Shown: piece after piece, positions 48,992 to 57,970 of the stretch
Position numbering within the stretch: the stretch's first letter is position 1
Layout of the letters: each line of letters begins with the position of its first letter
Origin: Rhizobium sophorae
Lineage (GTDB): Bacteria; Pseudomonadota; Alphaproteobacteria; Rhizobiales; Rhizobiaceae
NCBI RefSeq assembly: GCF_013087515.1
Contig: NZ_JABFCN010000003.1
Span: 1 to 64,000 of the forward strand
Direction: 5' to 3'
Length of the DNA: 64,000 bases
The notes under the pieces: generated by a model
Databases searched by the model: none
What the model saw: the letters and a program-made list of their open reading frames with translations, nothing else
What the model was told of the DNA's origin: nothing
Position numbers and translations under genes: made by a program

Positions 48992-49693
48992 TTAGAGTGC
49001 GCGCACCCATGCCATCCGCTCGTCCAGTGATGGCGCATTGAAAGCCAGGGAGCCGAGGACGATTGTTTCCGCACCCGACTGGCGCAGAAGAGGCACGGTG
49101 TGCTCCCGAATACCGCCGTCGGCCGCCAGCACGATCCGATGCGCCGCACCGCAACCGGCGATGATCTGTTTTGCCTGCTGAAGCCGCGCTCCGGCTTTTT
49201 CGTCGAGACCCTGGCCCTTCACGCCGATCGCCGTGCCGAGCAGCGTCACAAAGCGCAGCCGGGAAGCGTATTTCTCGACGCGCTCGACAGGGGTGTCGAC
49301 CTTCAGCACCATACCGGCGGCGACACCGCGGCGATCGAGAAGATCGAGAGCCTCGGCGGCGACACTTTCGTTTTCAACATGGAGACTGATCAAATCGCTG
49401 CCCGCATCGGCGAACTGCTCGATCTGCGACAGGAGGATGCTGTCAGCGACCATCAGGTGAACATGGATCGGGCGCGCGGACACTTTGCGCACACCGGCAA
49501 CAAGATCGGGGAAAAACAACATGGCCGGCGCGAAATGGCCATCGGCGACATCGATGTGGAGGATGTCGACGTGAGGATCGACACGTGCCAGATCATCCGC
49601 CAGATGCACGAGATCGGCCGACCAGACGGAGAATTCGGCAATCAGGCGATCCTTCGGAAGGTCGGCGATCCAGGTCTTGGAGGGGGTTGTCAT
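48992..49693 (-). CDS. Ribulose-phosphate 3-epimerase-like protein
   Basis: A 233-residue TIM-barrel protein. The metal-binding and catalytic pattern of Rpe is present: VDILHIDVADGHFAPAMLF, IHVHLMVAD and VLAADGGIREHTVPLL. It differs enough from housekeeping Rpe (LIAEFSVWSADL at the start) to suggest a specialised sugar-phosphate epimerase such as those for allulose phosphate. Its ATG at 49693 is preceded by GAAGGAGC and it lies four bases after the hydrolase gene. Confidence 0.85.
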   Translation of the reverse strand: MTTPSKTWIADLPKDRLIAEFSVWSADLVHLADDLARVDPHVDILHIDVADGHFAPAMLFFPDLVAGVRKVSARPIHVHLMVADSILLSQIEQFADAGSDLISLHVENESVAAEALDLLDRRGVAAGMVLKVDTPVERVEKYASRLRFVTLLGTAIGVKGQGLDEKAGARLQQAKQIIAGCGAAHRIVLAADGGIREHTVPLLRQSGAETIVLGSLAFNAPSLDERMAWVRAL

Positions 49694-49697
49694 TGTT

Positions 49698-50507
49698 TCA
49701 GAGCTCCTTCAGAAAATTGCCCATGGCAAGCCGGAAGTCGGCGACGTATTGCGGGCGGCTCTCGGTCTTCGATGTGATCTGCACGAAGCGCGCGCCGGCG
49801 ATCCGCTCGGCAAGAGCACGCGCATGGTTGAGAGGATGAATACTGTCCCGATCATGGCCGATGATGAGTGTCGGCATGGAGAGATTGCCGACCTCCTCGT
49901 CGGTCACATCAGGACCGTCATTGGAAATCCTGGTGAGCAGTTCGGCGGTCACATCCAAAGGCGTGCGAGAGAAAAAGCCGGCAAGCGAGGCCAGATTGTC
50001 CGGCGCCTCGGCGGCGAGCCGCACGCCCACCGGCCCGGCGAGGAACGTGGTCTTTGCCTCGCCCGGTGGCAGAGTTTTCAGAAGCCGCCCGACTTCGGCG
50101 TTGGGTGCCATATTCTCCGGCGCGGATGCCATCACCCAGGCCGGCCTTGCGATGATCAGAGCCTTGACAAGATCGGGCCGCTTGACCGCGAGACGCAAGG
50201 CAATCGCCGCACCCATCGAGATGCCGCCGATCACGATCGGCAATGCCAGGTTTTTCTCGATATAGGCGGCGATATCATCGCAGAAGGTCGCGATCGACAG
50301 TTGCCCCAGTTTGCCGGCTTGGGAATGGCCGTGGCCGCGCGCTTCGATCGTGACCCGGAGAAAACCCGCGTCGAGCGGAAAGACTTCATCGGTCTGCGCC
50401 GCGTCTCCGCATAGGCCGTGCTGGAATATGACGGACGCGCCCTCACCCGCCATATCGACATTGAGAATGGTCCCGTCGCTGGTTTCGAACGGTTGCACCC
50501 GTCTCAT
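49698..50507 (-). CDS. Alpha/beta hydrolase
   Basis: A 269-residue alpha/beta-hydrolase fold protein. The nucleophile elbow is GGISMGAAIALRLA (Ser), the oxyanion-side motif QHGLCGDAAQ, and the later IIGHDRDSIHPLNHA holds the acid. It may open a lactone or cleave an ester in the sugar pathway. Its start overlaps the end of the TIM-barrel gene by four bases (ATGA). Nothing in the sequence tells its substrate. Confidence 0.85.
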   Translation of the reverse strand: MRRVQPFETSDGTILNVDMAGEGASVIFQHGLCGDAAQTDEVFPLDAGFLRVTIEARGHGHSQAGKLGQLSIATFCDDIAAYIEKNLALPIVIGGISMGAAIALRLAVKRPDLVKALIIARPAWVMASAPENMAPNAEVGRLLKTLPPGEAKTTFLAGPVGVRLAAEAPDNLASLAGFFSRTPLDVTAELLTRISNDGPDVTDEEVGNLSMPTLIIGHDRDSIHPLNHARALAERIAGARFVQITSKTESRPQYVADFRLAMGNFLKEL

Positions 50508-51349
50508 CTTCCTGCCCCCGCAGAATTACCGTCGAGGCTATTCTTCAGGAAGGCCGCCACACCGGCCGCCTCGGAGGCCGAAAGACCATGCGTGACGAGA
50601 CTGCCGTTAAAGCCGATCGCCTTGAGGCGGCCGAGATAATGCCCGTAGTCGAGGACACCCTTGCCGGCGGTCGCGAAACCACCGTCAGGATTGCGGTCTT
50701 TCGCATGCGCCATGACGATCCGATCGGCCAAAAGGTCGATCGCGGAAGAGACGATGCTGCGCTGCTCATCCAGCGTCGCGACCTCGAAGAGATTGGCCGG
50801 ATCGAGCACGATCTTGATGCGAGGGCTCTTCAGCGCCGTGATCAGCCGATAAGCTTTCTCAGCCGAGTTGACGACATTGGCAATCTCGGGCTCGACGCCG
50901 AGATCGACATCGTAGCGCTCGGCGATCTCGATGGCCGCCCCCATCGCTTCGAGGAGGTCCCGCCACGCCTCCGGCGTACTGTTGTCGGCGTGGGCCTTCC
51001 ACTGGTCGATGGGGTCGCGTGTGCCAGTGCAGAGCGTGATCAGAGCGGTCGACATGCCGGCGCTGCGTTCGGCCAGCGTCGCGAGGTTGCGAAGGCCGGC
51101 CTCGCGAACGGCAGGATCCGGGTGGATCATGTTGAAGGTGCCGGAAACGGCAACGATCTCGACGCCGCTCGCGCGCGCCGCTTCGGCAACCGAGCGGGCC
51201 TGCCCTTCCGTGATGATCTCCGGCATCGGCGAAAGGCCCGAGCAGGCCATATTATATTGGGCGCAGGTGAACCCGGCGCCAGCGACCGAGTTGAGAACGG
51301 TTGCGGGTTCCGCTCCCTCGAAGGTCTTTGCGAAAATGCCGAGCTTCAT
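50504..51349 (-). CDS. Sugar phosphate isomerase/epimerase, TIM-barrel (AP endonuclease 2 family)
   Basis: A 281-residue xylose-isomerase-like TIM barrel. Metal-binding acidic and His residues are seen in LGVEPEIANVVNS, KIVLDPANLFEV and RIVMAHAKDRNPDGGF. The family includes sugar isomerases and dehydratases such as IolE and IolI. The ATG at 51349 shares a base with the stop codon of the upstream dehydrogenase gene, so translation is coupled. It probably acts on a keto sugar produced by that dehydrogenase. Confidence 0.87.
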   Translation of the reverse strand: MKLGIFAKTFEGAEPATVLNSVAGAGFTCAQYNMACSGLSPMPEIITEGQARSVAEAARASGVEIVAVSGTFNMIHPDPAVREAGLRNLATLAERSAGMSTALITLCTGTRDPIDQWKAHADNSTPEAWRDLLEAMGAAIEIAERYDVDLGVEPEIANVVNSAEKAYRLITALKSPRIKIVLDPANLFEVATLDEQRSIVSSAIDLLADRIVMAHAKDRNPDGGFATAGKGVLDYGHYLGRLKAIGFNGSLVTHGLSASEAAGVAAFLKNSLDGNSAGAGR

Positions 51350-52425
51350 CACACGCCACCCGTGACGTCGGCCAGCGCAACCGCCTTGCCGCTTTCGACG
51401 GAGCGTGCAACCGCGACCATGGCCTGGACGGATGCCAGGCCATCATCGATATCGGCGCCTTCCATCACGGCGCCATCCAGAATGGTGCGCGCGAAGCCTT
51501 CGACCTGACGGCGATAGAAATGGCCGTCGGCACCGAGCACGCGATGGGTCGCGCCGTCCGCTTCCCGGAAAATGTCCACCTCACTGGTCTTGTAGTACCA
51601 CGGGTTATAGGTCTTGCCCAAAATGCTGCCGTTCTTGCCATAGATCTGAAAGCCTTCGTGCCAGTCCATGCGCACCTGGACGGTGAGATCGAGATGGCCG
51701 AGCGTGCCGGAGGCAAATTCCACGTCCACGAACCAGCACCAGATACCCGCTCGCTCGGACAGGCGAGCGCTGACGGAAACGATGTCGCCGGCGAAATAAC
51801 GTGCGGTGTCGATCAGATGGCAACCATGCGCAAGCATATAGTAGCGCCGCAGGTCGGCTTTCGGATTGGCGGAGGGTTTCCGCGCATTGGCGCTGGTGAC
51901 GATCAGCGGCTGCACGGCATCGGTCATCGGATACCGGTGCGTGCTGTCGCAATACCATGCTTTCAGAGCGACCATCTCGCCCATTTCATCGCGGATGAAG
52001 GATTTGGCGGCCTGGAGCCCCGCGTCGAAACGCTTCATATGCCCGACCTGAAACACCTTTCCGGACTTGTCGACTGCGGCCTTCAGCTCAAGGCATTCCT
52101 CGATGGTGACGCCGACCGGTTTTTCGCAGAGGACATGTTTGCCCGCCTGAAGGGCGCGAAGGGAAGCCGGGACGTGAAAGGCGTCGGCCGTCGCGATGAC
52201 CACGGCATCGAGATCGGGATCGGCCAGCATCTTGTCGTAATCGCCATAGGTTTTTTCCGCCCCGTGGGTGATGGCCATGCGTTCGCGGAGATCCTCGGCG
52301 ACGTCGCAAATCGCATAGAGGTCGGCATTGGCTGCCTTCGTACAGCTCTCGAAGTGCGCCGCCTGGGCAATCTGGCCCGCTCCCAATACGCCGATGCGGA
52401 GACGTCGTTCCTGTTTTGCTGGCAT
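51349..52425 (-). CDS. Gfo/Idh/MocA family oxidoreductase
   Basis: A 358-residue NAD(P)-dependent dehydrogenase. The Rossmann start RIGVLGAGQIAQAAHFES is followed by the catalytic KHVLCEKPVGVT (the lysine of EKP) and by the second-domain signature LAHGCHLIDTARYF. The family oxidises a hydroxyl of cyclic sugars, inositols or acids. The ATG at 52425 has AAAGGGC before it. It leads the dehydrogenase - isomerase - hydrolase - epimerase - kinase chain, 133 bases behind the transport ATPase gene. Confidence 0.9.
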   Translation of the reverse strand: MPAKQERRLRIGVLGAGQIAQAAHFESCTKAANADLYAICDVAEDLRERMAITHGAEKTYGDYDKMLADPDLDAVVIATADAFHVPASLRALQAGKHVLCEKPVGVTIEECLELKAAVDKSGKVFQVGHMKRFDAGLQAAKSFIRDEMGEMVALKAWYCDSTHRYPMTDAVQPLIVTSANARKPSANPKADLRRYYMLAHGCHLIDTARYFAGDIVSVSARLSERAGIWCWFVDVEFASGTLGHLDLTVQVRMDWHEGFQIYGKNGSILGKTYNPWYYKTSEVDIFREADGATHRVLGADGHFYRRQVEGFARTILDGAVMEGADIDDGLASVQAMVAVARSVESGKAVALADVTGGV

Positions 52426-52558
52426 CGATAAGCCCTTTGGATCGGATATTGAAGATGAATGCTGGTTTCGGCGTCGGATGGAATGCTTTCAAAACATCGA
52501 ACGTCGCCGACGTCGTCTGGCCGGACCGCCACCGTCGTGTCGGCTCTCCCTCGTCACT

Positions 52559-53704
52559 TCACAGCGCCATGTGCGTTTGAGGATTGAAAAAGTGAAATTT
52601 CGCCGGGTCGATGGCCAGATCGATCGATTGGCCCGTCTCGACCGTGCTGACGGCTTCGAACCGCGCGACGGCGTTGGCGGCACCGCTCAGGTCCTCGACG
52701 GCATCGGGGTCGCCCGAGTCGATCCGGACCGCGTCGATCTTCAAATGCACGATCAACTCGGAGCCGAGTTCCTCGATCGACTTCACGATAACCGGGATCG
52801 TCGGATGGGAGGCTCCTGACGGCAACCGACTGTCGTAGAGGTCCTCGGGCCTGACCCCAAAGATCACGTCCCTTCCCTCGAAAGCAGATAGACCGGGATT
52901 GCGCTCGAAGGCGCCGTCGGACAGGGGAATGGAGAAGCCCGACAGATGGATCCGCCCGCTCGCCAGACGCCCCTCGAAAAGGTTCATCGACGGCGAACCG
53001 ATAAAGCCCGCGACAAAGGCATTGACCGGGCGGTGATACAGAGCCTTGGGCGTATCCACCTGCTGAAGCACGCCGCCCTTCAGCACCGCGACCCGATCGC
53101 CCATGGTCAACGCTTCGGTCTGGTCGTGCGTCACGTAGATCGTCGTCACGCCCAGCTGTCTCTGCAGGCTGGCGATCTCCGCCCGCATCTGAACACGCAG
53201 CTTCGCATCAAGGTTCGAGAGCGGTTCATCCATGAGAAATGCCGCGGGCTCGCGGACCATGGCGCGGCCCATCGCAACACGCTGGCGCTGGCCGCCGGAA
53301 AGCTGTGCGGGCTTGTTGCCCAGCAAGGGCTCCAGCTGCAGAATCTTGGCGATCTCATGCACACGCTTGGTGCGTTCGGCCTTGTTCTTTCCGGCCAGCT
53401 TCATCGAAAAGGCAATGTTGTCGAAGACGGTCATGTGCGGATAAAGCGCGTAGCTTTGAAAGACCATGGCAATGTCCCGGTCCTTGGGCGCGAGATCCAC
53501 GACGTCCTGACCGCCGATGCTCAATGTTCCGCTGCTGATTTCCTCGAGCCCGGCAATCATGCGCAGAGCGGTCGATTTTCCGCATCCGGACGGGCCGACC
53601 AGAATCAGAAACTCGCCATCATGGATCGTCAGGCTCAGATCCTTGATCGCATGGTAGCTGTTTCCATAGGTCTTGCAGATTTTGTCGAGTACAACCACAG
53701 CCAC
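52559..53704 (-). CDS. Sugar ABC transporter ATPase, UgpC/MalK family
   Basis: A 381-residue ATPase. The nucleotide-binding domain has Walker A GPSGCGKST, Q-loop VFQSYALYPHM, signature LSGGQRQRVAMGRAM, Walker B AFLMDEPLSNLDA and VTHDQTEA. The C-terminal OB-like domain (about 240-381) is typical of MalK/UgpC/MsmK proteins. The GTG at 53704 with GGGAGGACGAG ahead is preferred to the longer frame. It probably energises the sugar importer whose binding protein and permeases lie 8 kb away (61677 onward), a split arrangement. Confidence 0.9.
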   Translation of the reverse strand: MAVVVLDKICKTYGNSYHAIKDLSLTIHDGEFLILVGPSGCGKSTALRMIAGLEEISSGTLSIGGQDVVDLAPKDRDIAMVFQSYALYPHMTVFDNIAFSMKLAGKNKAERTKRVHEIAKILQLEPLLGNKPAQLSGGQRQRVAMGRAMVREPAAFLMDEPLSNLDAKLRVQMRAEIASLQRQLGVTTIYVTHDQTEALTMGDRVAVLKGGVLQQVDTPKALYHRPVNAFVAGFIGSPSMNLFEGRLASGRIHLSGFSIPLSDGAFERNPGLSAFEGRDVIFGVRPEDLYDSRLPSGASHPTIPVIVKSIEELGSELIVHLKIDAVRIDSGDPDAVEDLSGAANAVARFEAVSTVETGQSIDLAIDPAKFHFFNPQTHMAL

Positions 53705-54033
53705 GTCTCGTCCTCCCGTACCAGTCCGGATCACATCTTCAAACGGCGCTCCCCGCCGTCTCGGATCCTTTCGACAAGAAGGCTCAGGACTGAGCTTCAA
53801 AGTCAACAAAAGAATCGAGGATAACAGGCCATAGATCACCAGCCGAAATTAATATCTATTTGAAAAATATAAATCTTTTCTGATAAATTAAAAATCAATT
53901 GCGGAATTATATTTTTTATCGCGCGTAACTTTTGTGGTCGAAGTCACAGCTGTTGAATGCGATTCAATGACACGTCACCGTGAGACTCTACCCGTGCGGC
54001 CGACCGGCGCCAGCACCCATCGCCGCCCCGCGC
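53705..54033. other. AT-rich intergenic promoter region upstream of the transport ATPase gene
   Basis: No gene is seen in these 329 bases. The stretch of about 53835-53930 is much richer in A+T than its surroundings, with several TATA-like hexamers on the minus strand, and is the probable promoter of the ATPase - dehydrogenase - kinase operon. No clear operator palindrome was recognised. It also contains the 3' flank of the PfkB kinase gene. Confidence 0.5.
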
Positions 54034-54975
54034 TCATTTTTGGCATCCCGGCATCGGGAGCGGCGCAGGCGCATTTTCCGCCGCCATCCACGCCATGCAC
54101 GTCTGGTGATCTGGCAGGCCTCTGCGCCCTCCCCGTGCGGTCACGGAAATGGCGGCCGCCGCCGTGGCATAGGCAATGCAATCAAGCGGGCTCTTACCCC
54201 TAGCGAGGGCAAGGGCGTAGGCACCGTGAAAACAATCCCCGGCGCCGGTCGTGTCGACCGCCTGAACCTGATAGGCCGGCACATGCCACCGGGTGACATC
54301 GCCTTTCTGGCGGAGGTAAGTCCCTCGTTCGCCGTCGGTGAGGACAACCGCGGACCGATCCTTTGACCAGAGCCTGTCCAGGATCATCCTGGGATCACCC
54401 TCGCCGGTGTATTCCTGCCCGAAGGCGAGCGGCAGCACCAGATGGTCCGCGAAAGCCAGGATCCGGTCGGTCGCGGAACCGACCGTCCATTCGATATCGG
54501 CAATCACGGCCAGACCCAAGGCGCGTGCGCGCGCTACGACACTTTCGGAGTGCGTGGCATAGCCGTCGATCAGCAGTACCGGGGCCTTCATCAAAACGTC
54601 GTCGGGCAGCGCATCCGACGTGCCGTGCAGCACATCGTCGTCATAAGCGATGAACCGGTCGCCGTCGGGGCCGACCGTGATCACGGAGCGGATCGGCGCG
54701 GCATCCGCGTGGCGGGGAGCGAGCGATATGTCGACGCCGTCCCGCTCGAGTTCGCTGCCCGCCACATCGGCCGTTGGCTCATCGCCGAGCCAGCCAATGA
54801 AGCCGGCCTGACCGCCGAGCCGGGCGACGGCAACAAGGGCTGTCGCCACGTTGCCGCCATGGTCCGTGGCACGCTTCGTCACTTTCCCCTTGCCGGCCGT
54901 CAGCCCCCGATCGACATAGATGATGTCATCGATTGCCAGGGCGCCGAAGCCCAGAACCTGGAAAGGGCGCGACAT
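54034..54975 (-). CDS. PfkB family sugar kinase
   Basis: A 313-residue ribokinase/PfkB-type kinase. The second PfkB signature DTTGAGDCFHGAYALAL near residue 255 holds the catalytic Asp and the anion hole. The first signature is GGNVATALVAVARLGGQAGFIG. Both nearby genes (aldolase 4 bases upstream, DeoR divergent) suggest that it phosphorylates a keto sugar before aldol cleavage, like tagatose- or fructose-phosphate kinases. The tail ends in a short Pro-rich stretch. Confidence 0.9.
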   Translation of the reverse strand: MSRPFQVLGFGALAIDDIIYVDRGLTAGKGKVTKRATDHGGNVATALVAVARLGGQAGFIGWLGDEPTADVAGSELERDGVDISLAPRHADAAPIRSVITVGPDGDRFIAYDDDVLHGTSDALPDDVLMKAPVLLIDGYATHSESVVARARALGLAVIADIEWTVGSATDRILAFADHLVLPLAFGQEYTGEGDPRMILDRLWSKDRSAVVLTDGERGTYLRQKGDVTRWHVPAYQVQAVDTTGAGDCFHGAYALALARGKSPLDCIAYATAAAAISVTARGGRRGLPDHQTCMAWMAAENAPAPLPMPGCQK

Positions 54976-54978
54976 GTC

Positions 54979-55779
54979 TCAAGCACCGGCCGCCGCCAGC
55001 GCATCCTCCGGCGTCATCCCCTTATGAATGACGAACTTGAAGGCGCGCGCGGCCATGGTCGTATCGCCGTGACCCCAAAGGTTGCGACCGACGACCGCGC
55101 CCTTGGCTCCAGCACGCAATGCTTCCGAGGTCTGGACGAGCGCTCCGAGCAGCGTATCGGTCTTCGGGCCGCCTGCGATCACGACTGGAATCGGGCAGGT
55201 CGCGACCGTCTCGCGGAAGGATTCGAAATCGCCGGTATAGCCGACCTTGATAACGTCGACGCCAGCCTCGAAGCCGATGCGCACCGCATAGGCAATCTCA
55301 TCCGGCGTGAATACGATCTTGCCGCCGTCGGAGAAATCACGGGGATAGACATGGGCGACGACCGGCATCTCGAAGCGGGCGGCGGCGTTGACCGTATCGG
55401 TGAGCCAGCGAATGTACTCTCCTTCGGTGGCACCGCGCACGGGAATGGCGACAGCCAGTGCGTCCGCACCATAACGCACTGCGTCTTCCGGGGTCGCAAT
55501 GAGCTGGCGAATGCGGTCGTCGGCGGTAAAGCAACCGCCCTGGATGACCAGCGCTGCCTTTCCGGCATATTCCGACCAGAGGTGGCGCGCCGCGCCGGGC
55601 TGGATACTGATGTAGTCAGGCCCTCCCGCCATGACGCGTCTGAGCGCACCCGGCAGGTCGGCAAGCCCGCCCTCACGCACATTGCCATAACCGACAAAAT
55701 GATCGACGGCGCCGCCGAACAGATGACCCGATGGGTTCGAGAACAGGCGTGCGAGGCGGACTTTGGTTCCGAGACCCAT
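54979..55779 (-). CDS. Class I aldolase (DeoC/LacD/LsrF-like)
   Basis: A 266-residue TIM-barrel aldolase of the DeoC/FbaB superfamily. The Schiff-base lysine is expected in GVDVIKVGYTGD, and PVVIAGGPKTDTL followed by GAVVGRNLWG is the phosphate-binding end of the barrel. It probably cleaves the phosphorylated sugar made by the PfkB kinase encoded four bases downstream. The start ATG at 55779 has GGAAG ahead. It is divergent from the DeoR gene across 244 bases. Confidence 0.85.
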   Translation of the reverse strand: MGLGTKVRLARLFSNPSGHLFGGAVDHFVGYGNVREGGLADLPGALRRVMAGGPDYISIQPGAARHLWSEYAGKAALVIQGGCFTADDRIRQLIATPEDAVRYGADALAVAIPVRGATEGEYIRWLTDTVNAAARFEMPVVAHVYPRDFSDGGKIVFTPDEIAYAVRIGFEAGVDVIKVGYTGDFESFRETVATCPIPVVIAGGPKTDTLLGALVQTSEALRAGAKGAVVGRNLWGHGDTTMAARAFKFVIHKGMTPEDALAAAGA

Positions 55780-55868
55780 GGCGATACTTCCTTTGTGATG
55801 GCAGCCTTTGCGATTGCTGGCGCCGATGCTGGCAAAACCCTAACTCGAAAACAAACAAATATTCAATA

Positions 55869-55888
55869 TTTCGATTTCTTTCGTTTTC
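55869..55888. promoter_or_regulatory. Candidate DeoR-family operator between aldolase and deoR-type genes
   Basis: TTTCG-ATTTC-TTTCG-TTTTC is a run of four related 5-base units with a 10-base period, the kind of direct repeat bound by many DeoR proteins. A further TTTCGTTTTTC lies at about 55974. Both fall in the AT-rich gap between the aldolase and regulator genes. Confidence 0.4.
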
Positions 55889-56023
55889 ACATGAATGATG
55901 AATTTTTGACGTGCATTTTTGTCATCGAACGGCTATTTCTGCAGCAAGAGACGTGGAAAGAGCCGGCGAACTTTCGTTTTTCAAAAGTCGCATTGTTGCA
56001 AATAACAGCAGTCGGGATCACAC

Positions 56024-56785
56024 ATGCTTGCAGAACAGAGGCGGCAGCAGATCATGCTGGAACTTCAACGGGTCGGCCAGGCTCGCACCCGCCAGCTCGC
56101 GGAATTCTTCGAAGTCTCGGAAGTAACGATCCGCTCCGACCTTGAGATCATGGACGCCAAGAAGCAGCTGATCAAAACACATGGCGGGGCGATCGCCCTG
56201 CCGTCCGACTCGCCGGCAGCGGCCTTCGAGGAACGCATGCAGCGCAATTTCGATGCGAAGCGACGCATCGCCCAGATGGCTGCGCGACAGATCATCGACA
56301 ATCAGTCGATCGTCTTCGACAGCGGTTCGACCCTGTTGCAGGTGGCCATGCAGATGCCCCCGGTCAACAACGTCGTGGTTGCGACAACGGCGATGAACAT
56401 CGCCCAGCATCTGATGTACCGGCCGGGGCTCGACGTGCACATGATCGGCGGTCGCGTATTTCCCAGCACCGTGAGCACGATCGTACAGGATTCCGACAAG
56501 GCGGTCGGCGGCCTCGTCGCCCACCAGGCCTTTGTCGGCGCCCACGCGATCGATCAGGCCTTCGACGTCGTCGATGTCTCCGAGGACATCGCCCGGACCA
56601 AGCGCAACCTGGTTCGCATGGCCCGGCGTGTCGTCCTCGTGGCGGATTCGAGCAAATTTGACATCGGCGCCTCCTCCAAAGCCTTCTCGCTGTCGCGCGT
56701 CGACCTGATCATCACTGACAGCAACATGCCGCACAGCATTCGCCACCGGCTGGACAAGCTGGGCGTGGAGGTTCGCTACGCGTGA
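56024..56785 (+). CDS. DeoR family transcriptional regulator
   Basis: A 253-residue DeoR regulator. The N-terminal helix-turn-helix (about 18-50) has ARTRQLAEFFEVSEVTIRSDLE and KTHGGAIAL; the rest is the sugar-phosphate-binding domain with FDSGSTLLQVAMQMP, HMIGGRVFPSTVS and VLVADSSKFDIGASSKAF. It should be relieved by a phosphorylated sugar of the kinase/aldolase pathway. It is divergent from the aldolase gene and likely controls it. Confidence 0.9.
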   Translation: MLAEQRRQQIMLELQRVGQARTRQLAEFFEVSEVTIRSDLEIMDAKKQLIKTHGGAIALPSDSPAAAFEERMQRNFDAKRRIAQMAARQIIDNQSIVFDSGSTLLQVAMQMPPVNNVVVATTAMNIAQHLMYRPGLDVHMIGGRVFPSTVSTIVQDSDKAVGGLVAHQAFVGAHAIDQAFDVVDVSEDIARTKRNLVRMARRVVLVADSSKFDIGASSKAFSLSRVDLIITDSNMPHSIRHRLDKLGVEVRYA

Positions 56786-56877
56786 CCTGCAGTCCACCTC
56801 TCCAATTTACAAGAGAGACAGGAGAGGCTTTGGCGTCGACGAATAGCTTTGGCCGACGCCACGGAATACGAGATGGG

Positions 56878-57696
56878 CTAAAACCCCAGACGTCGAAGCG
56901 TCTCGCGGTTGGCGCGAACGGCTGCGGCAGGATTGGTTCCGGCATGGTCCGATTCTTCTTCCACCACGATCCAGCTGATAAAGTTCGGCGCATCCCGAAC
57001 GGCCGAAATCACGGCGGGCACGTCGCAGACGCCTTCGCCCAGCATCACCCAAGTCCCGCCGGCGTCAACATCCTTCAGATGCACGTAGCGGATCCGGTCC
57101 CGGTAGGCTGCCAGCGTATCGCCGACCTGCTGGCCACCACGCAGGATATGCCCGGTATCCGGCACCCAACCCACGTGTGGATCCAAGAGAACAAACAGGC
57201 GGTCATAGTCGTTCCGGGTGAACAGGAGCGTGTTGTGGTGCGAGGAAGGATGGACAGCAACAACGACGCCAGCCGACTGTCCGATCTCGGCCGCACGATT
57301 GTAGCACTCCGCCGCGATGGCAAACTTCTCATCGAGCGGACCATCCGAGACGACCGTCGCCGACCCCATCGATACCATCGCACCGGGAAAGTTCGCCGCG
57401 AAATCGACCCACCGCCGCGCCGTGTCGAGATCGGAGGCAATCTTTTCCGCCATCGTGAACCCGCTGGCGGAGCCGAAGGCAAAGGAGACCAGCGCCAAGC
57501 CGGCATCCGTCAGCGTGCGGGCAAAGGCGGCGGGCTTGAGCGCGTAGTGACCGATCATCGTGTCGGTGATTTCGATACCGGCATATCCGCCATCGGCAAT
57601 GGCGCGCACCAGATCGTCCGGACCGCCGCCCCAATCTGTCCCCAGCATCTCCCAGGTAAATGTCTGGCAACCGATCTGCAACTCAGCATTTTTCAT
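56878..57696 (-). CDS. Sugar phosphate isomerase/epimerase, TIM-barrel (IolE-like)
   Basis: A 272-residue xylose-isomerase-like TIM barrel, closest in look to inosose dehydratases: LQIGCQTFTWEMLGTDWGG at the start, YAGIEITDTMIG, VVVAVHPSSHHNTLL, GWVPDTGHILRGG, and HLKDVDAGGTWVMLGEG at the end, with acidic and His metal ligands. The ATG at 57696 follows CAAGAT without a strong ribosome site. It converges on the DeoR gene and is divergent from the next dehydrogenase gene across a 274-base control region. Confidence 0.87.
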   Translation of the reverse strand: MKNAELQIGCQTFTWEMLGTDWGGGPDDLVRAIADGGYAGIEITDTMIGHYALKPAAFARTLTDAGLALVSFAFGSASGFTMAEKIASDLDTARRWVDFAANFPGAMVSMGSATVVSDGPLDEKFAIAAECYNRAAEIGQSAGVVVAVHPSSHHNTLLFTRNDYDRLFVLLDPHVGWVPDTGHILRGGQQVGDTLAAYRDRIRYVHLKDVDAGGTWVMLGEGVCDVPAVISAVRDAPNFISWIVVEEESDHAGTNPAAAVRANRETLRRLGF

Positions 57697-57864
57697 ATCT
57701 TGGTCCTGACCTGTTCGTTGATCGCAGCCGATACCGAAGCCGTAAGCATCCACAATCTCACGCGTTTCACCGCGTCTGCCGAAAGCCCCTTCCGCCGAGA
57801 GGCGGATCGAAAACCGGAAACGGCAACTCTTCATCGGGGATTGCGATCCCAGCGTCTTGTCATT

Positions 57865-57890
57865 ACGTACGGTCAAATGTTACCGTGCGT
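57865..57890. promoter_or_regulatory. Candidate operator in the dehydrogenase/isomerase divergent promoter
   Basis: ACGTACGGT and ACCGTGCGT form 9-bp arms (one mismatch) around 8 bases. A perfect TATAAT lies at 57894-57899 on the plus strand just after it, so a bound protein would cover the -35 region of the dehydrogenase promoter. Confidence 0.45.
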
Positions 57891-57970
57891 CAATATAATT
57901 TATTCCCTGCGCTTAAAACGTTACGCACCCTCAACTCTCCGCAGCCGCGACGGCAAAACCAGGTTCCTAG

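Noticed and set aside
54442..56145. 567-codon open frame on the plus strand over kinase and aldolase genes
   Set aside because: Antisense to two genes with full motifs, and runs through the AT-rich DeoR control region into the deoR-type gene in another frame.
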